A stretch of 64,000 nucleotides of DNA. Source: Acorus gramineus. Taxonomy: Eukaryota; Streptophyta; Magnoliopsida; Acorales; Acoraceae. Numbering within the stretch: the first letter of the stretch is position 1; each line of letters begins with the position of its first letter. The stretch lies in assembly GCA_030737835.1 (NCBI GenBank), contig CM060849.1:11047768-11111767 (forward strand), read 5' to 3'. Shown one piece after another: positions 43,791 to 54,891 of this stretch. The notes under the pieces were generated by a model. The model did not search any database, was not told where the DNA came from, and saw only the letters and a program-made list of their open reading frames with translations. A program made the position numbers and the translations under genes.

Positions 43791-46106
43791 CTAGTTTGAA
43801 GAAGTCGCATAAGACATGAAGAAATCATCAAAACCCTGGTACCCCTCCATGTGAGGTTTGCCGACATTCATGTAATCCGCTGATAAGTCTGGCAACTCGA
43901 CATCATGGTCCAAGAACTGCATCACCTGCCTCATGCTTGGCCTAGCCCACGGAACGACGTGCGTGCAAAGCAGCCCAAGTTTCAGCACCAACTCCACCTC
44001 CTCCACTGCGTATCCCCCCCCCAACCTCTCATCAACCGTCTCCATCACTGTCCCCTTAAGCCAGTGGTCCAACACCCAATCCATTGTATTCATCGTTTCT
44101 TCCGCCTGGATATCGATTGGCCTCCGCCCACACACCACCTCAAGAAGGAACGCACCAAATGAGAACACATCGGTGGCTGTCGTACCTTCATAGTCACAAA
44201 ATTCATGTACGACAAATATTCTTTCATTAATTACTATGAAAAACATATGCAAAAAAATTATATGTTGGGTGTGAATATTTAATACCCCATGTTTACACAT
44301 CAAAATATTATCTACTCCTAAATTGGCTCACGAGTTTAAAATGCATCTTGGTATCTAAGAGTTGTGCTCACGTATAAGCACATACTATGTTTTCTATTAG
44401 ACGATGGAGGACTAAACTCAGGGTCTGAAAACTCACTTCACCCTCACCATCACCCAATCAATGAGTCCCACAACCACTCTTCACCCCATCAACAGGCCAG
44501 ATGTCACATATGTGAATACTATTTTGTGATAGTGCATACCTTTTCCAGTCTTGGAGAGCTCCGGCGCGAGATAGCCCAAGGTCCCGACCACAAGGGTCGT
44601 CTGAGGATCGGTGCCGTGATCGTAAAGCTTGGCAAGCCCAAAGTCTCCGAGCCTCGCGTTCATGTCACCATCCAACAACACATTGCTCGACTTGATGTCC
44701 CTATGGATGACGAGCTGCTCCCACCCCTCATGCAGGTAGAGCAACCCCGAAGCGACTCCCCTCACAATGCGAAATCTTTGGCTCCAACTCAATGCGTGCT
44801 TCTTCGTCCGGTCAAAGAGGAGCTTGTCGAGGCTTCCATTTGACATGTAATCATAAACCAAGAGTAGCTCTCCCTTTCGCCTGCAATACCCGAGGAGCTG
44901 AACAATGTTGCGATGCCGAAGCCGTCCGATGCTGACGATCTCCGCCACAAACTCCCTCATCCCTTGCCTCGACTCAAGGGAGACTCTCTTGATCGCCACC
45001 TCACACTTGTTCTTCGGTAACATGCCTTTGTAGACCTTCCCGAATCCACCTGTCCCGAGAAGCTCTCGCTCTCTAAACCCTCTCGTCGCCGTATAAAGTT
45101 CCTTATACGAAAACCGGTGTGGTCCATATTCGTGCTCCCAATCCTCCATTAGCTCCACGAACTTGCGCCTCCGCCGCAACATCACCCCAATTGAAACTGC
45201 CGTTAACACCACCACCGATAGGATCACCGGTAATCCAATCGTCAGGACCTTTGGTTTCTCTTTGGGCCCAATGCGGGGAAGCGAAGGGAGCTTGGAGAGA
45301 TCGAGATCTTGGGCTCTCCCAGTCATGTTAAAGCTCCACCCTAGAATGTAATGCGAGGTCAAGATGGAGCCCGTTGAAGAAGAAAAGCCAGCGTACATTG
45401 AATCCAGTGTGGACTCCGAGAGATCGATAGTGATCGACATGAGCGGAACATCCGGTTTCAAAACTTGAATTGGAGAGAGTGTCACATTGAGCTCCGTATT
45501 AGATCCATCGTAGTCCACCCACAGCTGCATCGGCTGCCCGCTTCTAAGGCTCAGATTACGAAACCCGCGATTTGATCCATCACTGAAATAGCCTGCCGGG
45601 TGAGCTTCAACTGACCTCAAGCTATTGACGTCTATCCCGACATGGTTGTTGTCGATGTCGCCGAATTCATAGTTGAAAATCGTGTCGAGCTCGACCGCGA
45701 TGACGTGGTTCGAGGACTTTCCATTGTTTGATTCACTGAAAAGGCCGAGGTACTGACTGGGGAAGGAGCCGGGGAGGTCCGTGTTGGGGGAGAGGACGAA
45801 GGCGATGCCATGGCCGCTCAGTTCGGGGTCCTCTGAGAAGATGGCGAAGACAAAGGTTGTGGAGAATGAGAAGGATTTGTTGAAGTGAAGCGGAGTTGGG
45901 TAGAAGGCGTGTCCCTGTTGTTGCTGGGTGGTGTTTGTGAGCCTCAAGAGGCCGTTGGAGGTGATCTCCGCCAGACCGTTGAGGCTCATGTTGGCTACTC
46001 CGAAGCCATTGAAGACGAAGCTTTCGTTGTCAGATGAGGCTTTGGTTTTGAATAGGAAGAGGCAGAGCAGTGTGTTAAGCACTATGTTGGGCATTTTTTT
46101 TTTCAC
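43791..46106 (-). CDS. L-type lectin receptor kinase (LecRK, clade IV-like), intact with one intron
   Basis: Coding exons are complement(44540-46106) and complement(43791-44185), giving 653 residues, a normal LecRK length. In order: signal peptide (1-24), legume-lectin domain (about 27-265, with VELDTIFN and NNHVGIDVNS), DLDLSKLPSLPRIGPKEKPK linker, membrane segment (about 288-310), kinase (about 344-620) with GTGGFGKVYKG, VAIKRV (Lys373), VIHRDIKSSN, LGDFGLAKL and GTLGYLAPE. All key kinase residues are present. The second exon supplies DVFSFGAFLLEVVCGRRPID, the RPSMRQVMQFLD end and a short tail. Such receptors sit in the plasma membrane and signal in defence or development. It is paralogous to 35310-37321 and lies on the same strand about 7 kb upstream of that gene's start. 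The start could also be ATG 46094, four codons on. Confidence 0.9.
44186..44539 (-). other. Intron of the second LecRK (354 bp)
   Basis: Donor AAAAG|GTATGC and acceptor TGAAG|GTACG join codons to restore K-T-G-K-G-T-T-A-T-D, the same residues that are continuous in the first LecRK (K-T-G-K-G-T-A-A-T-D). Reading through the donor would lose the last third of the kinase domain. It is AT-rich toward its 3' part. LecRK genes are usually intronless, and the first paralogue has no intron here. Confidence 0.8.
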
Positions 46107-46329
46107 TGTTAGAATTTTTATTTTCTAAGGTGCTAATGGTGGCTGCACATATTTTGCCTCTAATTCTTTGAAAAGAGAGAGTGGTTACAACAATTCAAGA
46201 ATTGAAAGTCGTGAGTTTGGAATTTTCTCTCCAATTCAATACAGCGTTTGATTTATTCTTGTCAAGACCAACAACCTAGCAAGATTAAGATTTTTAGTCA
46301 ATTCTATTGTTGTCCATTTCTCTGCAATT
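46107..46329. other. Promoter region of the second LecRK
   Basis: Only about 220 bp separate the start codon from a CACTA-type repeat array. No clear TATA box was found. Confidence 0.4.
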
Positions 46330-47300
46330 CAATGGAAGGATTAATTGTATATTGAAAATCATATTTAATGATATTTACCTAGGAATCATTTCCATGATAA
46401 ATGTGGGTTGTTTTGAAAAAAACATTTTACCAAGGAAACCACTGATTGGTAAATATGGTTCAAAAGTATGGAATCTGGTTATTTGTCTCAAATGAACTAA
46501 ATCTTTCCTAAGGAAATAATTCCTCGATAAAAGTGTATTTAAAAGCAGATTTATTGATATTTACTCAGGAATCATTTCCATGATAAATGTGGGTTGTTAT
46601 GAAAAAAAATATTTTTACCAGGGAAACAACTCCTTGGTAAATGTAGTTCAAAAGTATGGAACCTAGTTATTTGTCACAACTGACCTAACTTTTTACTAAG
46701 GAAATTATTCCTCGGTAAAAGTGTTGAAAATCATATTAAATGGTATTCACCCAAGAATTATTTCCTCGGTAAAAGTGGGTTTTTTTTAAAAAAAGAATAT
46801 TTTTATCATGGAAACAACTCCTTGGTAAATATGGTTGAAAAGTATGGAACGTGATTATTTGTCTCAAATGAAATAACCTTTTACTAAGAAAATTATTCCT
46901 TGATAAAAGTGTATTGACAATCATATTTAAATGATATTTATCCAGAAATCATTTCCTTTGTAAAAATGGGTTGTTTTGAAAAAAGAATATTCTTATCAAG
47001 GAAACTACTCCTTGGTAAATGTGGTTCAAAAGTATGAAATCCGGTCATCCGTCTCAAATGACCTAACTTTTTACTAAGGAAATTATTCCTTGGTAAAGGA
47101 ATTTGTATTTATTTTAAAGACTTTTACCAAGGAAATATTTCTTTGGTACTAATCATTTAACGAACTTCATGAATCTTCTCTTAATCTTGTTCCCCTTTAC
47201 CCACGCAATTTGAAATTTCCTGGGTAAATACGCACAATTACCAAGGAAACAACTTTCCTTGGTAAAACATTTGTGGCTACACATCCTTTTTCTTGTAGTG
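46330..47300. mobile_element. CACTA transposon end with a 186-bp tandem array
   Basis: Four units with a period near 186 bp (landmark AGGAATCATTTCC near 46381 and 46567, degenerate near 46753 and 46943) carry inverted motifs ACCAAGGAAA and TTTCCTTGGTAAA. The array closes with TTTTTCTTGTAGTG (47287-47300), the exact reverse complement of the CACTACAAGAAA terminus. No opposite terminus or transposase is in the neighbourhood, so this is one isolated end. It abuts the promoter of the second LecRK. Confidence 0.7.
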
Positions 47301-47775
47301 TTTCCTTCTCTTCTCGGTTGGTTTATTTTTGGATTTTTTATGCATGCATATAATCACCATCAACAATTCAGCGATAATTCAGCAATAGTTAGTCTTAGCG
47401 CCTGCGATGTCTATCCTCTCAATTCAAGCGGGTCTATTCATGTCAAGTGGCCGACAACCAAACAAGAAGATATTTTATTCCTTCCATTTTTCTACCGTGG
47501 TGCATATTCATGTGGTATTCAGTATACAAGGAAATCAGTTCCATATTGGACCAATCACCCATACATGTGGCCATCTGAAAATGAATTTTGTATCCTCGTT
47601 TCTTATTCTGGATTCCTAGGAACTCTCCTATGTTCATGCATGTTTAAGATAGAATTTTGAAATTTCAACCAGAAAATACAAGACCTTGTTCGATTTTTTA
47701 CGTGATTAATTGTATAGAGTGAATCGGTTCCTTCTCTTCTCGGTTGGTCTATTTTTGGATTTTTATGCATATATA
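47301..47775 (+). pseudogene. Receptor ectodomain fragment, GUB_WAK_bind-like (tentative)
   Basis: In the plus frame at 47259-47660 the segment YSCGIQYTRKSVPYWTNHP, followed by YMWP, resembles the galacturonan-binding domain of WAK and LRK10-like receptors (FSCG...ISYPFW...CGHP). Copies lie at 43189-43330 (inverted) and 48430-49060. The start of the open frame lies in CACTA sequence, so it is not the original start. A 50-bp direct repeat (TTCCTTCTCTTCTCGGTTGG at 47302 and 47729) flanks the block. The family call is tentative because only part of the domain matches. Confidence 0.4.
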
Positions 47776-48049
47776 ACCTTGGAAAAATCATATATCGTCG
47801 AAATACATAGCTCCCTTGAAACTTTATTACCACCTTTTATCTCTCTAAAGGATTAAATTGGATGTGAATGCCCTTTTCAGGTATATTTATGCACAAAATA
47901 AATATTTTAAATTTGATAGAAATATCTCTCAAAAGTGCATTTATGCACAATTTAAACGTTTTTTGAGGGGTATCGTTGAAAATTAATATTAATTCACTAA
48001 GATTATTTTGATAAAATGAGATTTTTCAAAGAGAATATATATGAAAAAC
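47776..48049. other. No gene recognised
   Basis: AT-rich spacer. Confidence 0.5.
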
Positions 48050-48420
48050 ACGTTTATTTTTTAATGTTGTTACACTTAGTCCATTTTACAATCAATATAT
48101 ATCGTTAGCTACCCGCACTCATTGTAATGAAGTATACCTTTTTTTTTACTGAAATGGTAGGTATACCTCATAATATTAAATTAAGTAGACATGCCCAAAT
48201 ACAAATACAAACAAGACAAAGGGCTGGTAGAAGAAAGGTCTACTGACCACAGGAAAAAACCTATGCTTGACTTACTTTTCTACCACAATTCATTAATTAA
48301 TACTTTATTTTTTATACAAAAATATATATCTCATCTAATATGATATATTTTTTGAAAACAAGAAGAAAAAAAAGGCATGTACTTCATTTGAGGTTAAGTT
48401 TGAATTGTAGGAGGCGTATC
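48050..48420. repeat. Dispersed repeat, copy of 13870-14040 family
   Basis: CACTCATTGTAATGAAGTATACC (48117-48139) and flanks match 13915-13940 in direct orientation. Confidence 0.45.
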
Positions 48421-48429
48421 TGCTACAAC

Positions 48430-49060
48430 ATCAACAATTCAGCGATAGTTCAGCAGTAGAAAGTCTTAGCCCGTGAGATGCCTTTCCTCTCCAACTCAAT
48501 TAATGTAGGTATATTAATGTCAAGAGGGCAACAACCCAACAAGATGATATTTTGACTTCCATTTTTTCTACGGTGGTGCACATTCATGTGGTATTCGGTA
48601 TATGAGGAAATCAGCTCCATATTGGACCCATTACCCATATATGAGGGCACCTGAAAATGAACTATGGAGCGTGTTTGTGACAAAGGAAAAGTGAGGGAAA
48701 GTAATGGAAAGTAAATATTTTCCCTTTGACCATTCAGAAATCTAATGTGCATGTCAAACAAGGGAAAGAAAAAAAATTTCATCACTTTCTCTCCCCTATT
48801 TTATCTTATTAGAAAACGTGGTAAAAATTTTTCTCTTCCCCATAGGTGAGAATTTGAGATAAACTGATAGAAATTTTCCTACCACATACACAAACACTAT
48901 GAAAGTTGATCAAAAGGAAAAAAAAATATTTTCCACCACTTTCCATTTGACCTAAATTCTCTCACTTTCTTTTATTTTCCTTTCAAATCTGTGCACAAAC
49001 ACACCCTTGGTATCCTAGTATCTTATTCTTGATTCCAGGAACTCTCCTAGGTGTTGGAAT
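48430..49060 (+). pseudogene. Second receptor ectodomain fragment, split by a MITE
   Basis: 48430-48660 is similar to 47360-47585 (CAACAATTCAGCGATA, GTGGTGCACATTCATGTGGT). After the MITE, 49007-49045 resumes the match to 47588-47625 (TTGGTATCCTAGTATCTTATTC). It is not open in any frame. Confidence 0.5.
48667..49006. mobile_element. MITE, 340 bp, inside the receptor fragment
   Basis: Ends GAGCGTGTTTGTG and, inverted, GGGTGTGTTTGTG, with subterminal AAAGTGAGGGAAAGTA mirrored by CTCTCACTTTCTTTT. The receptor-like sequence resumes on the far side, which confirms an insertion. The target duplication is too short or diverged to assign the superfamily. Confidence 0.7.
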
Positions 49061-49950
49061 ATGAGGAATGGAACCGAACATAACAATTTTAGACTTTGAG
49101 GCATGTAGCAAATACCCTTTCTTTAAGCGATATTTACTCTCACTTTAAAACAAAGTTGCTATAGGGATTCTCTGCAAACTCACTCCTGGATACAATGAAG
49201 CCTTATTAGATTTGAGATCAACAAAATGAAAATCTAATCGGACTCTCTTTGGTTGCTGTGTTTATGGCAGATAAATGTAAGTCTAACAGGGTTTAGAAAA
49301 ACTAGATTGGGTGAGTTTTCAAGGAGGAAGAAGAAGGTGTATTTTCTGCAAATCCAATCCCCCTTTTAAAGACTCAATCACAATTGTTCCCAACAGTTGC
49401 AGGCAGTTATAACTATCTGGTAGTTCAATTCGAAATTGAAACTCAACTGGTTGATCTCATCCTCAATCAACGGCTCTTGATTGATCTCTCAAACCCAACG
49501 GTGGTCATTAATTAATCGGATTTTATACACATAATGCATCACACATAACGTTTAAATTAATGCAAAAAATCAATGCACTATTAAAACGTTATAAGTATTT
49601 AATTCAACTGATGCGAAAGTGCTAAGTGCTAAGAATAACATATGCGGTGCACGTGCAAACCCATGTGCATTTGTCCTTGTTCCACAATAATAACATGTGT
49701 ACTAAGCCCTCCCATATATATCACTCCAATCTAAACCATTTAACCAATGTAAGACTATTTGAAAAACTTTATGTGTAAAACTAAAAAATTACAACATAAA
49801 GAAAATAAAATACATGATATATTGTTTATATTGAATCAATAAAAATAAACTCAACACTAGGTTCATGCATGTTTAAGATAGTATACAAAATGTACTAGTT
49901 GTAGCAACTAGACAGAACAGATTTTCTTTTTTTTTATTCTTTTCAAGAAC
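49061..49950. other. No gene recognised
   Basis: AT-rich with no convincing open frame. A 63-codon minus frame at 49908-50099 is a shadow of the minisatellite. Confidence 0.5.
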
Positions 49951-50055
49951 CGACAACCCTTATAGGGGCCGCCCAAAAGGCAGGTCGACGACCCTATTAA
50001 GGGCCGTCCAGGAAGCAGGTTGACGGCCCCAATAAGAGCTATCCAAAAAGCAATA
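49951..50055. repeat. Minisatellite, three 35-bp units
   Basis: Units start at 49951, 49986 and 50021 and share CGACNNCCCTAT, GGGCCGTCCA and AAGCAGGT. A diverged unit appears near 50887-50930 (GTCGACGGATCTTATTCGGG). Confidence 0.8.
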
Positions 50056-51177
50056 CCCAGATTTTTCCCTTTCTTCGAAAACTTATTGCACCCTCTCATT
50101 CATACACATATATACGTTCAAAAAATATTTGTAAATCAGATTCTATCCATATTTAATTGATAGAGATAAAAAGCTTAATCAATTGATAGGATTTCACGAA
50201 AACAAAGATTGATATATAGGTGAAAATATTGTTTACATAAAGAATATTAAAAAGAAATCAATACAACATATAGATCCAACCCTATCATTGAAAAGCCATA
50301 TATGAGTCATGTAAGACAATGTAAATCTGCAAGGAAAATAGATCAAATTAAAGATCAATCATGTATTGGAAAAACTAACTGAAAACCCTAGATTTATCAA
50401 AATACATATGGATCTCATAAAACCCTAGTTTAAAATTATAAGAAAACTCCATAAATCTCATGTTAAATCAAGTATAACTAAATCAGTATTACATAATTAA
50501 AAACACACAATATAGGTGAAAGAAACCATAGATCTAAGGAAATAATGAAAATCTCCATGAAAACTCTAACTTTTCAAACCCAAGATTCAAAAACATATAC
50601 CATAAACCTTATTCATATATATATTATTGAAAAATACATTAAAACTAGGAGAGAAAACATACCAATACACCTTTTTTTGGATCCCCTCAATCAGCCACCA
50701 AAGAAAGGGAAAGGAAGAAGAGAAACTTTTAGGGTTCTTAGGGTTTTGGTGGGGAAAGAGAGAGATATGGTCAAATATACACCCATACACGTGGGGGACA
50801 ATAAAAAAAATCAAATCTATGATATCAATTACTTAATATTGCATTAAGGATTATCAAAAACTGAATTTTAAAAATTTAGTTCGTAGTCGGGTCGACGGAT
50901 CTTATTCGGGCCGTCTAAAACCGATGGCTCATCTTGTTGTCCATAATCTTTTGCCCGATACCATGACATGGTATGGCTCATAACTTAACCGATACACATC
51001 TGATCCGTGATCCTAAAGATGCGGTGGAAAGCTAACAGAACAAGCATTCTAATCATATGTTAACTTTAGAAATTAGAGGTATAGAAGTCCTCCAAACCCT
51101 CATAAGAAGATGACCAAAGATACCAAAATATAACTTTATGAACGAAACAACTTAGAAAACCATAGTCGCTGCATTAT
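50056..51177. other. No gene; possibly retroelement-derived
   Basis: The layout (minisatellite, AT-rich body, GGGTTCTTAGGGTTTTGGTG near 50735, another minisatellite unit at 50887) is reminiscent of a decayed minus-strand LTR, but no paired repeat, primer site or target duplication was found. Confidence 0.3.
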
Positions 51178-51586
51178 TGTGATGCCTGGCCCGTTGAGGG
51201 GGTGGTAGGCCAAAGAGTCCCAAGATGCTCATGGATTGGATAAGAGTGAGAATGATAGTCCCATATTGCCTAATGGGGGGAGATAGTCTGTGCTTATATA
51301 TGAGCACAACTCTTACACACCAAGATGCGTTTTAAAGCCGTGAGTCCATTTACGGGCAAAGCGGACAATTTCTTGTTTTGTAAGCCTAAGGTGTTACAAT
51401 TAGTATCAAATCATGTCCATTACGCGATGGTGGGTGAGGGTGAGGGTCTCACATCGTCTAATGGGAGGAGATAGTCTATACTTATACATGAGCACATCTC
51501 TTACACATCTAGACACGTTTTAAAGCTATGAGTCCATTTAGGGGCAAAGTGAACAATTTCTTGTTATGTAAGCATGGAGCGTTACA
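51178..51586 (+). mobile_element. TRIM relic, same family as 41454-41964
   Basis: The LTR at 51178-51398 starts TGTGATGCCTGGCCC and ends GTTACA; a degenerate primer site (TTAGTATCAAATC) follows at 51400. A second, shortened LTR ends GTTACA at 51586. Shared blocks include GGGCAAAGCGGACAATTTCT. The flanks ATTAT and TGTTC do not match, so one side is probably rearranged. It appears more decayed than the first copy. Confidence 0.75.
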
Positions 51587-51716
51587 TGTTCCCTAGTGAA
51601 CCCATTCAATCCACATGCTTGTCAAGCACTTCCCACAACTCTTTCCTCAATGTTCTTAAGTGAAAAAATATTTTTTATTTGAAAATTTATTTTGTTCTAT
51701 TTTTCCTTAACGGACT
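51587..51716. repeat. Left part of a dispersed repeat interrupted by an hAT element
   Basis: It matches 8757-8880 (AACCCATTCAATCCACATGCTTG-like, ACTCTTTCCTCAATGTTCTT). The right part continues at 56514-56690. Confidence 0.65.
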
Positions 51717-52309
51717 CAAGGCCGGTTCTTTTTTTAGGCATGTTAGGCAATTGCCTAAGGCCCCCAGATGCACAAAGGCCCCTAATTGTTTTTCTATAAA
51801 TAGGTCGAGATATTGACCAATAATAGTTAAACATATAACAAAAAAAAATATTTTTCAAAAAAATTAATAGTAATTTGATATATATGATTAAAAGGTAACC
51901 AATAAAAAAATTAACAACATTTTATGATACCTAAAAAATAGCAAAAAACAATTACATGACAAACAGGATTTAAAGGCTTTTTTTACTCCCAAAAAAATGG
52001 GAATGTGAAACGGCAAGGGCAAAAAAGTGTCCTTGTACACTCTCTTCTTTTATTCTTTTCACTCTATTTCCTTTATATAAAAAAAAAAACATTCTTTTCA
52101 CTCTATTTCTTTTTTATATCAAAAAAACCTCTCTAGACTTGTTTGCTGTGAACGAAAAAAAAAAAACTGTGTGGTGTGCACAACTGCAAGGAACAAGGCT
52201 TCTTTTATTTGATAATCAGGCTCTATTGTTTCAAATTTTCATTTTTTATTTTTTTCTAGTTATTTTATAATTTATGTTTAAAGAGTGATTTTGTTTAGAT
52301 ATTTTGTTT

Positions 52310-53878
52310 TAATGTCTACTAGAAAATATCCATCAGGATATGAAAAACTTAAAAAAAATAGAAAAGTTAATCAAATCTCATAAAGGATCCCTACATAAAT
52401 TTGTTACTAGCAATACACAAGATATAATAGAAAATAAAAATGAAAATCTCACAAATGAAAATGAAATTAATCAAGAATACTTAGAAAATAATGAAATACT
52501 ACAACTTGAAAATAGCATAGAAATTAACCATAATGATGTTCATACATGTAATGTAACAACTCTTGAAGATGAACCTCTAGAAATTTTAGAAGTAAATAAA
52601 AATATTAATGATGTGTCCGAATATATTTCTACAAATATATATGACCCAGGAAAATGGAAAATTATCGATTCAAAATTAAGAAATTTATTGGTAGAAAAAT
52701 GTCCAATTATGGATAATGATATAATTTTCCTTAAAGATGAGAACTCTTGGCATTTTTGTACTACACATTACATTTGAAAATTATCAAATGGGGAGAAGCA
52801 TGACAGAAAATGGCTTGTTTATTTCAAAGATTTGGATAGAGTATTTTGTTTTTGTTGCAAGTTATTTAATTCAAAACCTAGTATAAATTAAAAAAAAAAA
52901 AAAAAAAACTAGCTAATGAAGGAACTAATGACCGGAAAAATTTTAGTGCCAAGCTTAAAAGTCATGAAACTACCAATGAACATATTATTAACATGAATAC
53001 TTGGATTGATTTTTAAATATGACTTTTGAAAAATAAAACAATTGATAAAAATGTCCAAGAACAAATTAATAAAGAGAAAGATCATTCGAAAAAAGTTTTG
53101 TTAAAAATTATAGCTGTAGTAAAGAATCTTAGTAAAAATAATTTGGCATTCCATGGGAAAAATTAAAAGATCTATCAAGAAAATAATTAAAAAAACTTAA
53201 ATTTGATTGAAATGATTGCAGAATTTGATCCAATAATACAAGAACATGTTCAATGTATGCAAGATGGAGAAATCCACAATCATTATCTTGGACATAATAT
53301 ACAAAATGAATTGATACATTTGTTAGCAAATGAAGTTAAAAATAACATTATTGAAAAAATTAAAGTAAAATATTTTTCAATTGTACTTGATTGTACCCCG
53401 GATGCAAGCCATCAAGAATAAATGTATTTAATTTTATGATGTGTGGATATTTCAACAAATCTAATAAGAATATTTTATAGAATTTTTAGAGGTAGATGAT
53501 ATTACCGGAAAAGATCATTTTAATGAAATTGTAAATGCTATAAAAAAAATCTTGAACTTCATATTAATGATATCTATACGAGGGCAAAGATATGATAATG
53601 GGTCTAATATGAAAGGAAAACAACAAGATGTAAAAAAAAAGACTTCTTGATATAAATCCTAAAGCATTTTATACACCATGTGATTATCATAATCTTAACA
53701 TCATACTATGTGATATGGCTAATTCTTGTCTCCGAGCTATATCTTTTTTTGAAGTAGTGCAACGTTAATATTCATTGTTTGCTTCTTTCACAAAGAGATG
53801 GAAAATTTTACAAGATAGTGTGTCTGGTCTAATTTTTAAGTCATTATCACAAACATGTTGGTAAAAAGTGACATTGAA
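52310..53878 (+). pseudogene. hAT transposase, N-terminal part (zf-TTF and DUF4371-like)
   Basis: 52340-52777 is open for 145 residues and includes YDPGKWKIIDSKLRNLLVEK, the start of the TTF/MYM-type zinc-finger region of these transposases. Just after its stop the conserved [20 protein letters not shown] (52796-52855) follows, then FCCKLF. 53203-53421 ([14 protein letters not shown]) matches the DUF4371 region. Several stops and shifts break it. The active protein would bind element ends and catalyse cut-and-paste transposition; this copy cannot. Confidence 0.7.
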
Positions 53879-53895
53879 AGTGTTAAAGCAATAAA
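53879..53895. repeat. LINE target-site duplication, left copy
   Basis: AGTGTTAAAGCAATAAA, repeated at 55905-55921 with one mismatch. Confidence 0.85.
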
Positions 53896-53913
53896 GGGGA
53901 GGAGGGGGGGGCT

Positions 53914-54660
53914 ATGAATAGTGCGCATCTACTCAAATGGCTTTGGAGGTGGGATGCGAATCCTGATTTGATTTGGTGTCGTGTGGTTAGGGACTATTAT
54001 AATTGTGGCCCTCTCCTCCGTAGCAGATACCTCCACGTCTCCAAGAATACCGCATGGATTTGGAGAGGAGTCATGGCAGAGCTGGAGCGTTACTCTTTGG
54101 CGTCGAGTTGGAATATTGGCAATTGGTTCTCGACCAGATTTTGGCAAGACACTTGGATCAGTGATACCCCGGTTGAAGTAGCGCTTCCCATCTATTGCTT
54201 GCATTTTCTAGGTATAAAGAAGGGGCAGCGGTTCTGTTTTGGAAGGTCAAAGGTGGGTCTGGTTATTGGGTGGTTAAGTTGAGCCAAGCTATGAGGTCTG
54301 AAGAAGTTGGGCAGTACATTGAGCTGTTGGAGCTTTTGGGGCATCACAAGATCTCTCCTGAGCAGCCGGGTTCACGGTCAAATCCGGGTATGTGTGGTTG
54401 AGGAGAGAAAGGCCACCCTTGTTGTCCACGGCCACAAAGAACAGTGAGGTATGGGGTTGTAAAGCGCCATTGAAGGTGAAGATGTTCATGTGGATCCTCT
54501 ACCAACGGAACACCTTGACGAGGTCCACTTGCGTCTTGGGTCCCGAACTTACAGGTCGAGTGTGGCTTATATGGCGAAGAGGTTGAGTCTCCGAACCATC
54601 TGTTTATCACTTGTTCTATGGTGCGAGGGGTATGGGAGAGACTGAGTCTGGCATCTTCAT
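53914..54660 (+). pseudogene. LINE ORF2 C-terminal remnant (zf-RVT)
   Basis: The spaced tryptophans and the FWQDTW motif are characteristic of the zinc-binding region after the reverse transcriptase in plant LINEs. Later pieces in other frames (for example CKAPLKVKMFMWILYQRNTL near 54450) match the usual continuation (W...PPKVKVFLW). Dead through truncation and frameshifts. Confidence 0.65.
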
Positions 54661-54891
54661 TATTTGTTTGATTTCACCGATCTGGAAGGCATGTGGGTGG
54701 CAGGCAAGCGGCTGAGACGTGGTGGCAATAGGTCCACTTGGGACAAGGTTACCCAGCTGCTTGTGCCGGCAATGGTTTGGGTCACCTGGCTTACGCGATG
54801 TTCGATGGTATTCGTCCCTATGGAAACAACATTTGCATGATAGTTCAGAGTCTAATTCGAGAGTGGAGGGAATTCTGTATGGGGGCGGAGG

